Below, one piece after another: positions 5,877 to 13,551 of a stretch of 17,387 nt of DNA. Both the position numbers and the translations under genes were made by a program. Positions within the stretch are counted from its first letter, which is position 1, and the number at the start of each line of letters is the position of its first letter. The notes beneath the pieces were generated by a model. That model was not told the origin of the DNA and searched no databases. It saw only the letters and a list, made by a program, of their open reading frames with translations. Source of the DNA: Candidatus Poribacteria bacterium (GTDB lineage: Bacteria > Poribacteria > WGA-4E > WGA-3G); the NCBI GenBank assembly GCA_009845505.1, contig VXZL01000132.1, positions 1 to 17,387 of the forward strand. The letters run 5' to 3'.

Positions 5877-8012
5877 CTACTGCGTGCCTCGTTCACGCTT
5901 CCAAATCGTGATGATTGCTGGAATTGTACACAGAATGAGAAATGCAGCACAGACCCATAGGGGCCAGAGGATCGGCTGATTCCATTCTTGACGACTTTCG
6001 GATCGTTGTTCCCCATCAATGCGGCGATATTTAAGTGTGTTGTACCCTGTGGAAGTCGGCTTGTTATTTTTCAGCCATTGATGCGATAGACCAAAATTAA
6101 CAGGGTGGAAGACGAAGACCCAAGGTGCATCGCGTTGTAGCAGACGGTTCATCTCACCGATTATCTCCAAGCGTTCTGGTGAATTTGCCATATTTTTCAT
6201 CTTTTCAAAGCGCTCGTTGAATTCTGGATTATCGTAGTTGGCAGCGTTTTCACCGTCGTGCAGTGTCTTACTATTGGGTCCGTAGAGCAGAAACATGAAG
6301 TTTTCTGGATCCGGATAGTCGGCATGCCATCCCCAACGGATGATTTGGAAGTTTCCGTTCTTAACTTTATCTCGAAAACGGTTGTAATCGGTGGTGCGGC
6401 TTTCCATAGTGATACCGAGTTGTTCTAACTGTTTCCGCATCCATGTTAAAGCGGCTGAGGCACCCGCGGATGTCCATGTGTTGTCAAAGGAGATAATGAG
6501 CGGGTTTCCGTTACTATCCTGTCCACCCGGATAGCCTGCTTCTGCGAGGAGTCGCCGAGCTTCCTCAATAGACTTGCGACTCGGTCGGTTGGACTGTGGA
6601 TCCCAATCGTGTGTATACGGGTTTATACCGTCTGGACCTTCCAGATAGCCGAAGATACCGGGTGGAAGTGGACTGTGTGCGGAAACGCCGCGTCCGTTGA
6701 GGAAAATTTCAATGTATTCCTCGTTATCCAATGCTATCGAAATCGCTTGCCGAAGTTTCCGTTTTTCTGCAGTGTATCCACCGACAGTATCATCAAGCAT
6801 ATTGAAGGCGAAGTAAACGGATGTCGGTTCTACGCTGATACGTAGGGCTATCTGCTTTGATTTCAATACATCACTTGCCGCAGGATCACCCGTACTATCG
6901 AAGGCGACCGCCCTATCAAACGTATCCGAAGGGATGCCGGAATTGTCGTAGTAACCTTGTAAGAACTTGTTCCAACGCGGGATGGACTCTTTTTCTAATT
7001 TGTAGACGGCTTTTGGTATAAAGGGAATGATTTTCGCTGCGTCATCCAAAAGTCCCGTTTCTCTATCGCTGGGTTCGCCACTTGATGGGTAGTGTTCAAC
7101 CCTAAAGTTTTCGTTCTTAACGAGAACTATTTCCTTATGTGCAATGAGGGTCTCTATCCTGTAGGGGCCCGTTCCGACAGGAAATCTATCAATTGTGATG
7201 TTTCGTTCTGTCATAACGGGTTGTCCATAAAAGTCAATTGCCTCGCGAGGCATCGGTGAAAAGAACGGCATCGCTAACCAGTACACAAACTGCGGATATT
7301 TCGCTTTGAGGGTGACTCTATAGGTGTAGCGATCAACAACTTCCACCCCAGGGAAAGACGGATCTATTTGTCCATCGGAGAGAGCATCAGAGTAGGCTTC
7401 CATACCGAGAATATAATCTTCTAACGTGCTCGAAATAGGACACGTGACTTTGGGATCCGCCATGCGTTTAATCTGGTAGACGTAATCCGCTGCGATAAGC
7501 TCGCGCGTCCCGGTCATTGGAAAATCTTTAACTTGTGTAAATCCTTTTACATCTGCCTTTGTTAAATTGTGGTAACGCCATTCGCCCGCTTCAGTTTTAG
7601 CGAAACAGGGGTGTGGTTGGTACATGATACCCGGACGGATGCGCACCTCATACACAGCGCGCGCGACAGACGCTGCGGGCGTGTTTTGTGGCAAGGGTTC
7701 GCCGTCGGTATCGAAATAGCGAGGTTGTGGGACCGCCTCTGCTGTCAGTGGGATCAACTCGTACGGACGTTTCAAGTAGTGATATTGTAACGGGGGTTCG
7801 TAAATCTGCTGGATGAATCTGTATTCGTCGGAACTATATGACATTGCCGGATCGAAGTGTTTTGGCTCCGCACTGAACGTGTTGTAGTAGATTGCCTCAT
7901 CGTGTTCAGACTTCGGATATGGATTGTTGGGAACACCACAGCCGATGCCGAAAACAATTAGCATTAGGAGTGTGCAATATTGGCTTGAAAATTTTGGCAA
8001 TTTAATTCTCAT
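5877..8012 (-). CDS. Oligopeptide-type solute-binding lipoprotein with C-terminal membrane helix
   Basis: This 711-residue family 5 extracellular solute-binding protein captures peptides or similar ligands for the downstream permease. It begins with a lipoprotein signal ending G-I-G-C25, so it is probably lipidated, although the -3 position is glycine rather than leucine. Family features include the FSAEPKHFDPAMSYSSDE start of the mature domain, the VGTGPYRI turn, and the C-terminal lobe with WGWHADYPDPENFMFLLYG. Unusually, a hydrophobic helix (about 681-703) followed by K-R-E-R closes the protein, predicting a second, C-terminal anchor; the usual family length is 500-600. ATG 8012 is preferred over TTG 8015; the ribosome binding site is weak (AAAGAAAA). 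It is the first gene of the operon with 5869-4889 and 4877-4440. Confidence 0.9.
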   Translation of the reverse strand: MRIKLPKFSSQYCTLLMLIVFGIGCGVPNNPYPKSEHDEAIYYNTFSAEPKHFDPAMSYSSDEYRFIQQIYEPPLQYHYLKRPYELIPLTAEAVPQPRYFDTDGEPLPQNTPAASVARAVYEVRIRPGIMYQPHPCFAKTEAGEWRYHNLTKADVKGFTQVKDFPMTGTRELIAADYVYQIKRMADPKVTCPISSTLEDYILGMEAYSDALSDGQIDPSFPGVEVVDRYTYRVTLKAKYPQFVYWLAMPFFSPMPREAIDFYGQPVMTERNITIDRFPVGTGPYRIETLIAHKEIVLVKNENFRVEHYPSSGEPSDRETGLLDDAAKIIPFIPKAVYKLEKESIPRWNKFLQGYYDNSGIPSDTFDRAVAFDSTGDPAASDVLKSKQIALRISVEPTSVYFAFNMLDDTVGGYTAEKRKLRQAISIALDNEEYIEIFLNGRGVSAHSPLPPGIFGYLEGPDGINPYTHDWDPQSNRPSRKSIEEARRLLAEAGYPGGQDSNGNPLIISFDNTWTSAGASAALTWMRKQLEQLGITMESRTTDYNRFRDKVKNGNFQIIRWGWHADYPDPENFMFLLYGPNSKTLHDGENAANYDNPEFNERFEKMKNMANSPERLEIIGEMNRLLQRDAPWVFVFHPVNFGLSHQWLKNNKPTSTGYNTLKYRRIDGEQRSESRQEWNQPILWPLWVCAAFLILCTIPAIITIWKRERGTQ

Positions 8013-8038
8013 CAATTTTCTTTAACGAACAACCGGGT

Positions 8039-8044
8039 ATTATA
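8039..8044 (-). promoter_or_regulatory. Candidate -10 box at the MITE/host junction
   Basis: On the minus strand TATAAT (8044-8039) is formed partly by the MITE end and partly by host bases. A start near 8032 would give a leader of about 20 nt for the binding-protein gene at 8012. No good -35 hexamer lies 16-18 bp upstream (GTCTAA at 17 bp), so this is tentative. Confidence 0.3.
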
Positions 8045-8145
8045 GTAATGTTTAGAATTAATTAGACGCTCCACACCGGCGAGGTTAGAAACCTCGCCTA
8101 CCAAGGGCGGGGTGAATGTCTCTTTATTTTTTAGGTTTTACTATA
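8041..8145. mobile_element. 105-bp MITE with TA-flanked inverted ends
   Basis: The ends are exact 8-bp inverted repeats TATAGTAA (8041-8048) / TTACTATA (8138-8145), with looser A/T-rich similarity for about 20 more bases inward. The outer TA on both sides fits a TA target duplication as made by IS630/Tc1-mariner transposases. The centre carries a perfect 9-bp hairpin, GGCGAGGTT (8078-8086) with AACCTCGCC (8090-8098). There is no coding capacity. At its left edge the junction with host DNA creates TATAAT on the minus strand (8044-8039), 26 bp from the binding-protein ATG. Confidence 0.65.
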
Positions 8146-8192
8146 GATGCGATTGTTCAGGCACAGAGACCTGAACAAACGGATAAGTATTG

Positions 8193-9143
8193 CTAAAACG
8201 CATACAAGACGGTTAGGGATACCAAAGGACCGAATTCAAAGGCATCCTTCTCTTCATATACACCGTCTAACAATGCCCCACTGTCGTCATAGAGCGTCTC
8301 TTGGGTCAAGGGCAACATAAGTGCCACAGATAGTGGAATGTTATAGGGCGTTAAAATCGAGGCACCGACAGATGCCATGCTGAACCGGAGTCCAGAGTTG
8401 ATGTCGAGTTCCGCAGCCCAATAGGCGTAGGATTGATAGAAACCGAAGTAACTCGTCTGAAGTGAAAGCCAATCGTTGAACCGATAGTTTAGACCGGCTG
8501 TGTAGGCAATCTCTCTGGATCCGCGATATGTCTTGTTATTTTCATAGAACGGGAGTTTCCCGCGGAGACTTGCATTGGCACCCCATCCTTTATAGAGTGG
8601 AAAACTATAATGCAGATCAGCGATTGGATTAAATGTGCCAGTGCCGAACTGGATATGAAGATGTTCGAGTCCAGCGTCCCCTAATTTCCACGGATCTTCT
8701 TCAGTCTTGCCAAAGGGGAGGGTTGTTCCGATACGTCCGATTAAGAAATCGTTTTCCATCAAGAAACCTGTCGTACGGTATCCCAGCAAGATGTCTGTGT
8801 CTCTGGGGCCAGTGTAGGTCTCATTCCGATGATGGTTGTCCCGATTGCGGACAATTGCTTCGAGTTCCGCTTGGGCAACCGGCTCAATCTCCTCAATAGT
8901 TGCCTCTTGGATTTTGGCTTCGTAAGGGATATTCGCTTCGAGCGTCCACTGTGGGTTGAATTGGTATTGCAACCCGACATCAACGCGATAAATATTGAGT
9001 GTAACGCGGTGTCGATGTAGGGGGACGTTTATTACTTTTCCATCAGGCGAAATTCCTTTGGTTTCTAAGTGTCCACCTTGTGCGTCGAACCATCGCATCA
9101 TACTGACAGTTCCCTGGAATCGCTTCATGTCTTCTGAAGTCAA
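8193..9143 (-). CDS. Outer-membrane beta-barrel-like protein, body cut off from its signal peptide
   Basis: The 316-codon frame shows repeated amphipathic beta-strands with turn residues (for example IGRIGTTLPFG, GLNYRFNDWLSLQTSYFGFY, ASILTPYNIPLSVALMLPL) and ends in ...LTVLYAF, the terminal aromatic signature of outer-membrane barrels. I recognise only general similarity to transporter-like or phenol-degradation MetA-type barrels; no substrate can be named. No acceptable start exists: TTG 9143 and ATG 9128 lack ribosome binding sites and give no export signal. A proper start with signal peptide lies in the same frame at 9278, overlapping the upstream aldo/keto reductase stop as ATGA, but TGA codons at 9203-9201 and 9194-9192 separate the two. 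The gene is therefore either a recent pseudogene or carries sequencing errors. Confidence 0.7.
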   Translation of the reverse strand: MTSEDMKRFQGTVSMMRWFDAQGGHLETKGISPDGKVINVPLHRHRVTLNIYRVDVGLQYQFNPQWTLEANIPYEAKIQEATIEEIEPVAQAELEAIVRNRDNHHRNETYTGPRDTDILLGYRTTGFLMENDFLIGRIGTTLPFGKTEEDPWKLGDAGLEHLHIQFGTGTFNPIADLHYSFPLYKGWGANASLRGKLPFYENNKTYRGSREIAYTAGLNYRFNDWLSLQTSYFGFYQSYAYWAAELDINSGLRFSMASVGASILTPYNIPLSVALMLPLTQETLYDDSGALLDGVYEEKDAFEFGPLVSLTVLYAF

Positions 9144-9161
9144 ACTGACTTCACTTAACCG

Positions 9162-9180
9162 AATCCCGCTACGCGGGATT
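9162..9180. repeat. Small palindromic repeat inside the broken barrel gene
   Basis: AATCCCGC (9162-9169) and GCGGGATT (9173-9180) form a perfect 8-bp stem around TAC. It lies precisely in the stretch where the reading frame of the barrel gene is lost, between the signal peptide and the mature domain. Confidence 0.6.
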
Positions 9181-9200
9181 GCAGGGTTGCTTCACGCTCC

Positions 9201-9278
9201 TCAGCTTTCTTGTACGAAACCGAGAGGTGCGAAGATAAATTGGAAGCAGATCAGTAGCAAAAGAATTCGAGTCATCAT
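9201..9278 (-). other. Orphaned signal peptide of the barrel gene
   Basis: ATG 9278 reads MMTRILLLLICFQFIFAPLG then F-V-Q-E-S and stops at TGA (9203-9201): a textbook Sec signal peptide (basic n-region, leucine-rich core). The start overlaps the aldo/keto reductase stop as ATGA. It is in frame with the barrel body. After the stop, the next frame reads A-E-E-R-E-A-T-L-Q-S-R-V-A-G-F-G before its own stop, which looks like the natural continuation; one extra base near 9203 and one missing base near 9156 would restore a full-length secreted barrel. Confidence 0.65.
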
Positions 9279-10225
9279 AGGGAATTTCCGTCCGTTTCCA
9301 AGTTGAGCCACTGGACTTCAGCATTGGAGAGTTCCAGTGCTACGGCTCCGAGCGAGGAGTTCAGCTCTGCTATAGTTAGGGGTCCGACAACCGGCAAAAC
9401 AGGAAAAGAAAGATTTAGGCAGTATGCGAGGGATACCTGAATAGGGGAGCAGCCGGATTTTGCGCTTAATGTCTTTGCGCGTTGGAGTCTTTCAAAGTTA
9501 TCGTCGTTGTAATAGACGCGCACCATATCTCGGTTTTCGCGGTTCTCGGGTGTAAATGCGCCGCTGAAGAAGCCACGTGCCTGTGAGGACCACGGCATCA
9601 ATGGGAACTGGCTTTCGTTATGCCATTGACGGGCGGCATCATCCACGCAGACACAGCCTGCCCACATCGGTTCCATCGGAACTGCAAGGCTGATGTTGTT
9701 ACTGCAGGACACAAATCCAGCGAGTCCATTTTCAGTAGCGTAGGTGTTGGCATCAACAATGCGTTGGGGTTCCCAATTTGAAGCAGCGATGGCACGGATA
9801 CGTCCTGCACCTATTTCCTCATTCAGATAGTCGATAATTGTGCTAACGGGGATTACAGGGTCATCGCGATGGAGCATGTAGAGATCAATAGCGTCAGTGC
9901 GGAGCCGAGCGATGCTTTCATCAAGATCGGCTTTGAGTTCTTCGGGGGAAAGGCGTGGGCGTGGCACTCTACCTTGTGGGTGTCCGCCTTTATCAATGAG
10001 GAATACTTCGTCTCGGTTATTGCGTTGCCGCATCCAGAGTCCGATGAGCATTTCGCTATCACCACCGCCATAGCCGTGTGCTGTGTCAAGTGCGTTTCCA
10101 CCGGCTTCAAAAAACGCGTCAAGCATTTCGACGCTGTAGTCAAATTTCAGCGGCGAAAACATCATGGTCCCCAGAATCAGTTGTGAAATGTTTTTGTTGA
10201 CTCCAGGAATTTTTATTTGTTTCAT
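9275..10225 (-). CDS. Aldo/keto reductase
   Basis: This 316-residue cytoplasmic oxidoreductase of the aldo/keto reductase superfamily has an NAD(P)H-dependent TIM barrel. The catalytic tetrad is D47 (NALDTAHGYG), Y52, K79 (LIDKGG) and H119 (YMLHRDD). The C-terminal part retains the cofactor-binding pattern (PVLPVVGPLTIAEL). The early motif ISQLILGTMMFSP matches the family's first strand. Substrates are probably sugar or sugar-derived carbonyls, given the neighbouring sulfatase and Gfo/Idh/MocA genes, but this is inference. ATG 10225 is preceded by AAGGAAA at a slightly long distance. Its TGA overlaps ATG of the downstream barrel gene as ATGA, implying translational coupling in one operon. Confidence 0.93.
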   Translation of the reverse strand: MKQIKIPGVNKNISQLILGTMMFSPLKFDYSVEMLDAFFEAGGNALDTAHGYGGGDSEMLIGLWMRQRNNRDEVFLIDKGGHPQGRVPRPRLSPEELKADLDESIARLRTDAIDLYMLHRDDPVIPVSTIIDYLNEEIGAGRIRAIAASNWEPQRIVDANTYATENGLAGFVSCSNNISLAVPMEPMWAGCVCVDDAARQWHNESQFPLMPWSSQARGFFSGAFTPENRENRDMVRVYYNDDNFERLQRAKTLSAKSGCSPIQVSLAYCLNLSFPVLPVVGPLTIAELNSSLGAVALELSNAEVQWLNLETDGNSL

Positions 10226-10301
10226 TTCAAACGGTTTCCTTTTTTATCTGAGGATTCGGGTCGATCCGTTTGTGATTAGGATCTTGCGTGAATACGAAAG
10301 A

Positions 10302-10310
10302 ATTATAGCA
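10302..10310 (-). promoter_or_regulatory. Extended -10 promoter of the aldo/keto reductase gene
   Basis: On the minus strand TGC-TATAAT (10310-10302) is a perfect extended -10; no clear -35 hexamer lies 16-18 bp upstream. The start near 10295 would give a leader of about 70 nt. Confidence 0.4.
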
Positions 10311-10364
10311 CACCTTCAATCCAAAATCCAAAAGAAAACGCGTTGGCATGTGTCAGGCAAATGC

Positions 10365-10383
10365 CACAAACTAACAGTTTGTG
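10365..10383. repeat. Small palindromic repeat in an intergenic region
   Basis: CACAAACT (10365-10372) and AGTTTGTG (10376-10383) form a perfect 8-bp stem around AAC. A further GGCAT/ATGCC pair (10345-10349, 10361-10365) lies beside it. There is no T-tract on the minus strand, so a terminator for the dioxygenase gene ending at 10429 is unlikely. The 203-bp gap holds nothing else besides the promoter at 10302. Confidence 0.5.
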
Positions 10384-10428
10384 CTACAAACGAACCGAGG
10401 GACAGGTGTTTTCACTGACGGTGTTGTA

Positions 10429-11265
10429 TTAGCTCCAACATCCTTCCGTGTATGCTTCACGATCGAATAATTTCTGACGGAACGGTGTCGCGTTCGCCAT
10501 CCATTCATCGGGAATTTCTTGGGTGTAGCGGTGGGGTGGACCGGCTTCCTTGAAAATGTCGATGGCGAAAATGCGGTAAGGTTGCGGAGAATCTATCGGT
10601 TTCGCTTCAACGGCGTGGAAGATGCGAGCATTGATGTAAACCATACTTCCGGGGGGGAGTTCAAGCCTTTTTTCTTCCAATTTGCGTCCAACCTCGTGGT
10701 CGAAATCGCCTGCGAGCATCCGTTCCGGAGTTGCTGCTTTCGTTGGTGCGACCTTATGGCTGCCCGGTATCACTTTGAGATTTCGATCGCCGCGTGTGAA
10801 GCCATTTGGGTAGTACAAAATCTGGATGTAATAGTTATCGCGTTCGGTGAGATTGACAGGATTCTCATGCTTCCAGTGGTGATGGTCTTGATGGTACCCG
10901 AGTGGACCGACCCCACGGGGTGCAATGTTAAGAGCGGAGTGGCAGAAGTGGTATGCCTCGCCGATAGTGGCGCGTATGAGTGCTGTAATGAAGGGGTCGT
11001 CGATAAGTCGGTCGCTGTAAGCACCGCGATCGTTCCATGGACGAATGAAGTAGGGATGTCGTTGGTCATCACCGTTGTTCAACGCTTCAAGGTACTGACG
11101 TACCGGGTCAAAACGTTGGGTAATCTCTTCAATTAATCCTTCTCGCCCATCATTCGTAAAGACATCAGGATAAGCGATGTAGCCGTCGTTATGAAAAGCG
11201 TCAATATCTGCCTGTGAAGGCTCGGATAGTCGGAAAAGTGAATCAAATGTAGTCGTAGTTTTCAT
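10429..11265 (-). CDS. Phytanoyl-CoA dioxygenase (PhyH) family protein
   Basis: This 278-residue protein belongs to the Fe(II)/2-oxoglutarate-dependent PhyH family, which hydroxylates or otherwise oxidises varied small molecules. The iron triad is visible: H125-x-D127 in GYHQDHHHW and the distal H217 in ARIFHAVE; R231 in PQPYRIF can bind the 2-oxoglutarate carboxylate. The N-terminus (HNDGYIAYPDVF, 25-36) is the usual opening of the family. The core has the double-stranded beta-helix segment LKVIPGSHK. The true substrate is unknown; bacterial members often act in secondary or osmolyte metabolism. It starts 33 nt after the PD-(D/E)XK gene and looks like the last member of that group. The ribosome binding site is weak (AAAAGAG). 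Confidence 0.92.
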   Translation of the reverse strand: MKTTTTFDSLFRLSEPSQADIDAFHNDGYIAYPDVFTNDGREGLIEEITQRFDPVRQYLEALNNGDDQRHPYFIRPWNDRGAYSDRLIDDPFITALIRATIGEAYHFCHSALNIAPRGVGPLGYHQDHHHWKHENPVNLTERDNYYIQILYYPNGFTRGDRNLKVIPGSHKVAPTKAATPERMLAGDFDHEVGRKLEEKRLELPPGSMVYINARIFHAVEAKPIDSPQPYRIFAIDIFKEAGPPHRYTQEIPDEWMANATPFRQKLFDREAYTEGCWS

Positions 11266-11298
11266 GGTTGTAACTCTTTTACATTTTTAGCAACCAAT

Positions 11299-11976
11299 TT
11301 ATAATTGCTCAGCAACAATAGCTTTTAAAATTTGCAGGACGTGTTCGGCTTCAAAAATCCCATTATAGACTCGCGAAAATTCAACAGTGAATGTCGGTTT
11401 CTTTGTTTCAATACCATCAACGCTTCCTCGAACAAAGGTCCAACTTTCAGAAACGGTATAGCATCCGAAAATTTTTTGGGGTCCTTTAAGTATTACTTCT
11501 GATTGCGCTTCTGCTTGACTTTTCCAATTAAGCCACGCGGCAGCGAGCATTTCACCGTAGAGTTGAATCTGAGGGTCGGAAGAATGAACACCGCGCTTTG
11601 CTTCATGGACAATGAGATAGGGCGTTTGTGGTTTCCCCGCGGCAGCCGGAGCAAGCGCGCCATCAGCCTCACCTTCGAGTTGAAAAGTAGAATACGTCGC
11701 TTTCAAAGGGATACCTGTCCACGCTTGAACGTAAGCCTGCTCGGCGAGCACCAACAGTGGATAGATAGCCCGCGCCCAAAGCGTTGCTTCATTCATGACG
11801 ACCAAATCCCGTTCTCGCAAAATTGATTTGAGGTAAGCAATTTGAGCACCCTCCGCTGGGGTCAATTCGCTTTTTGGCATGTTTTCCCACCGGTCAGACA
11901 CGCCAACTTGTATATGGACTGTTACGAGTGCCCTAAGCGTTTCTTCAGATAATTGCGCCAAACTATAGGATTCCAT
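11299..11976 (-). CDS. PD-(D/E)XK-fold protein of unknown function (first of two)
   Basis: This 225-residue protein has no assignable reaction. The segment EGEADGAL (101-108) followed by YLIVHEAKRG (120-129) gives the D105...E125-x-K127 arrangement of PD-(D/E)XK nuclease-fold proteins, with a Q136/Q138 and GEMLAAA helix behind it. Its order of motifs and C-terminal end (IFGCYTVSESWTFVRG...VLQILKAIVAEQL) match the protein at 15604-14999, so the two are distant paralogues. It is all alpha/beta with no signal peptide or membrane helix, so cytoplasmic. ATG 11976 follows GGAGG at good spacing. It sits 58 nt after the sulfatase and 33 nt before the dioxygenase, probably co-transcribed. No methylase or specificity subunit is nearby, so it is not an ordinary restriction enzyme. 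Confidence 0.75.
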   Translation of the reverse strand: MESYSLAQLSEETLRALVTVHIQVGVSDRWENMPKSELTPAEGAQIAYLKSILRERDLVVMNEATLWARAIYPLLVLAEQAYVQAWTGIPLKATYSTFQLEGEADGALAPAAAGKPQTPYLIVHEAKRGVHSSDPQIQLYGEMLAAAWLNWKSQAEAQSEVILKGPQKIFGCYTVSESWTFVRGSVDGIETKKPTFTVEFSRVYNGIFEAEHVLQILKAIVAEQL

Positions 11977-12034
11977 ATTTTAAAACCTCCTACTTTGACA
12001 GGGCAGAACATCGCATCTATTCGCGCGACTCTTT

Positions 12035-13507
12035 TTACATCCGGCTGTGCCCCTCTTCTTCAAACTGCAGCAGCAGCGCTGCGAGTCTCCCCAAAATCTC
12101 TGGATACGTGTCCCACACATTGTTCATTTCCCCTGGATCATCGTAAATATGATAGAGTTGCCCTGGTGTATTAGGATTGGGGCGCCCATCGCGAGGTGGG
12201 GGCCATCCGCCCGAACCTTGCGTCCCCAAAATCAGTTTCCAATCGCCGTGTCGGATAGAAAAAACCCCGGTGCTGGAGTGATGCACGATAGCGGAGCGTA
12301 ATGGATATTCGGTATCTTCCGCCAATAACGCGGGTAAGATATTACAACTGTCCTGTCCTGCGTCTTCCGGGACTTCTGTTCCGACAATCGCGGCACACGT
12401 CGCCATAAGGTCTGTGAGGCAGGTTAGGGCATCGGTTTCAGTATTCGGCGCGATGATACCGGGCCAACGGGCAATCAACGGTTCACGGTGTCCGCCCTCC
12501 CAAATATGCGCTTTGTACCCGCGCCAGTCGCCGCACGACTTGTGGTCGTAGAGATGATACGGCATTGGACTATCATCGTCTTGGATTCGGTCGCCGGGCA
12601 GTGCGCCGTTATCGCTTGTGACAAAAATGAGTGTGTCGTCCGTTTTACCAGTGCGTTCTAATGCATCCATGACTTCACCGACCATCCAATCGACAAGCCA
12701 CACGAGATCACCGCGTGGACCGGCACTGCTTTTACGGCGCGCGAAGTCTGGTACAACTGCCTCTGTGCAAGGTTCATGTGGGGCAGAAGGGGTGAGATAT
12801 AAGAAGAACGGAGCATCGGTATCGGCTTGCCCTTCAATGTATTCGACCGCTTTCTGTGCGATAATGGGGTCAGCCTCCTTGTGCTCCCATCCGGGGACCA
12901 TCATGCCACGGCGACTCGTAAATTCTGCTACGTCATGATAGGTGCTTGGAATTTCGACAAAGGTATCATTTTCAATGAAACCGTAAGGGGGTTGGCATGT
13001 AGGACACCCCGCATTTCCGTAAAAATAGTCGAATCCGATATCAATAGGCCCCCCGGTTAGCGGTGCGGTAAAGTCAATATGTTCTTCCAACTCGCGTTCG
13101 GCATTTGCCCAAGGGAGCGGTGCGTTGAAGTCAAAATCGTAGCCAGGAACTGTTGAGAATTCGAGTCCCAGATGCCATTTACCGACACAGGCGGTGTTGT
13201 AGCCAGCATCTTTTAGGAGTCCAGCGACAGTCAAACGTTCGCGTTCAATCAGTGGTGGTTCGTATCCGTAAAGCACACCGTGTTTGAGTCGACTCCGCCA
13301 GCAGTAGCGTCCGGTGAGGACTCCATATCGTGTGGGTGTACAAACAGCAGAAGGGGAGTGGGCATCGGTGAAACGGATTCCCTCTTGGGCGAGTTTATCG
13401 ATGTTCGGGGTGGGAATCTTTGACTCAGGGTTATAGCAGCCGACATCGCCGTATCCCATATCGTCTGCCATGATAAAAACAATATTGGGCAAGTTATGTG
13501 TACCCAT
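12035..13507 (-). CDS. Formylglycine-type sulfatase (arylsulfatase family)
   Basis: This 490-residue sulfatase hydrolyses a sulfate ester, probably on a sulfated carbohydrate. The signature C56-T-P-T-R60 contains the cysteine converted to formylglycine by a separate generating enzyme that is not in this window. Metal ligands D15-D16 (MADDMGYGD) and D299-N300 (VTSDNG) are present, as are K110 and H112 (GKWHLG) and H244. It resembles the arylsulfatase A/N-acetylgalactosamine-6-sulfatase branch. Unusually there is no signal peptide: the protein opens MGTHNLPNIVFIMADD, and no in-frame extension with a hydrophobic core is present upstream, so it appears cytoplasmic. ATG 13507 has GGAG a little upstream. 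It lies 44 nt after the RDD-PspA gene. Confidence 0.93.
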   Translation of the reverse strand: MGTHNLPNIVFIMADDMGYGDVGCYNPESKIPTPNIDKLAQEGIRFTDAHSPSAVCTPTRYGVLTGRYCWRSRLKHGVLYGYEPPLIERERLTVAGLLKDAGYNTACVGKWHLGLEFSTVPGYDFDFNAPLPWANAERELEEHIDFTAPLTGGPIDIGFDYFYGNAGCPTCQPPYGFIENDTFVEIPSTYHDVAEFTSRRGMMVPGWEHKEADPIIAQKAVEYIEGQADTDAPFFLYLTPSAPHEPCTEAVVPDFARRKSSAGPRGDLVWLVDWMVGEVMDALERTGKTDDTLIFVTSDNGALPGDRIQDDDSPMPYHLYDHKSCGDWRGYKAHIWEGGHREPLIARWPGIIAPNTETDALTCLTDLMATCAAIVGTEVPEDAGQDSCNILPALLAEDTEYPLRSAIVHHSSTGVFSIRHGDWKLILGTQGSGGWPPPRDGRPNPNTPGQLYHIYDDPGEMNNVWDTYPEILGRLAALLLQFEEEGHSRM

Positions 13508-13551
13508 TGCAGGCTCCAGATTGGCGTTGTGGCGATAAGGTATCGCGCATC

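Noticed and set aside
5870..6019. A 50-codon N-terminal extension of the ABC permease
   Set aside because: It overlaps the 3' end of the binding-protein gene in another frame, and the family N-terminus begins at ATG 5869.
10519..11136. A 205-codon plus-strand frame opposite the PhyH gene
   Set aside because: It is an antisense shadow; the minus-strand frame carries the complete iron-binding motifs.
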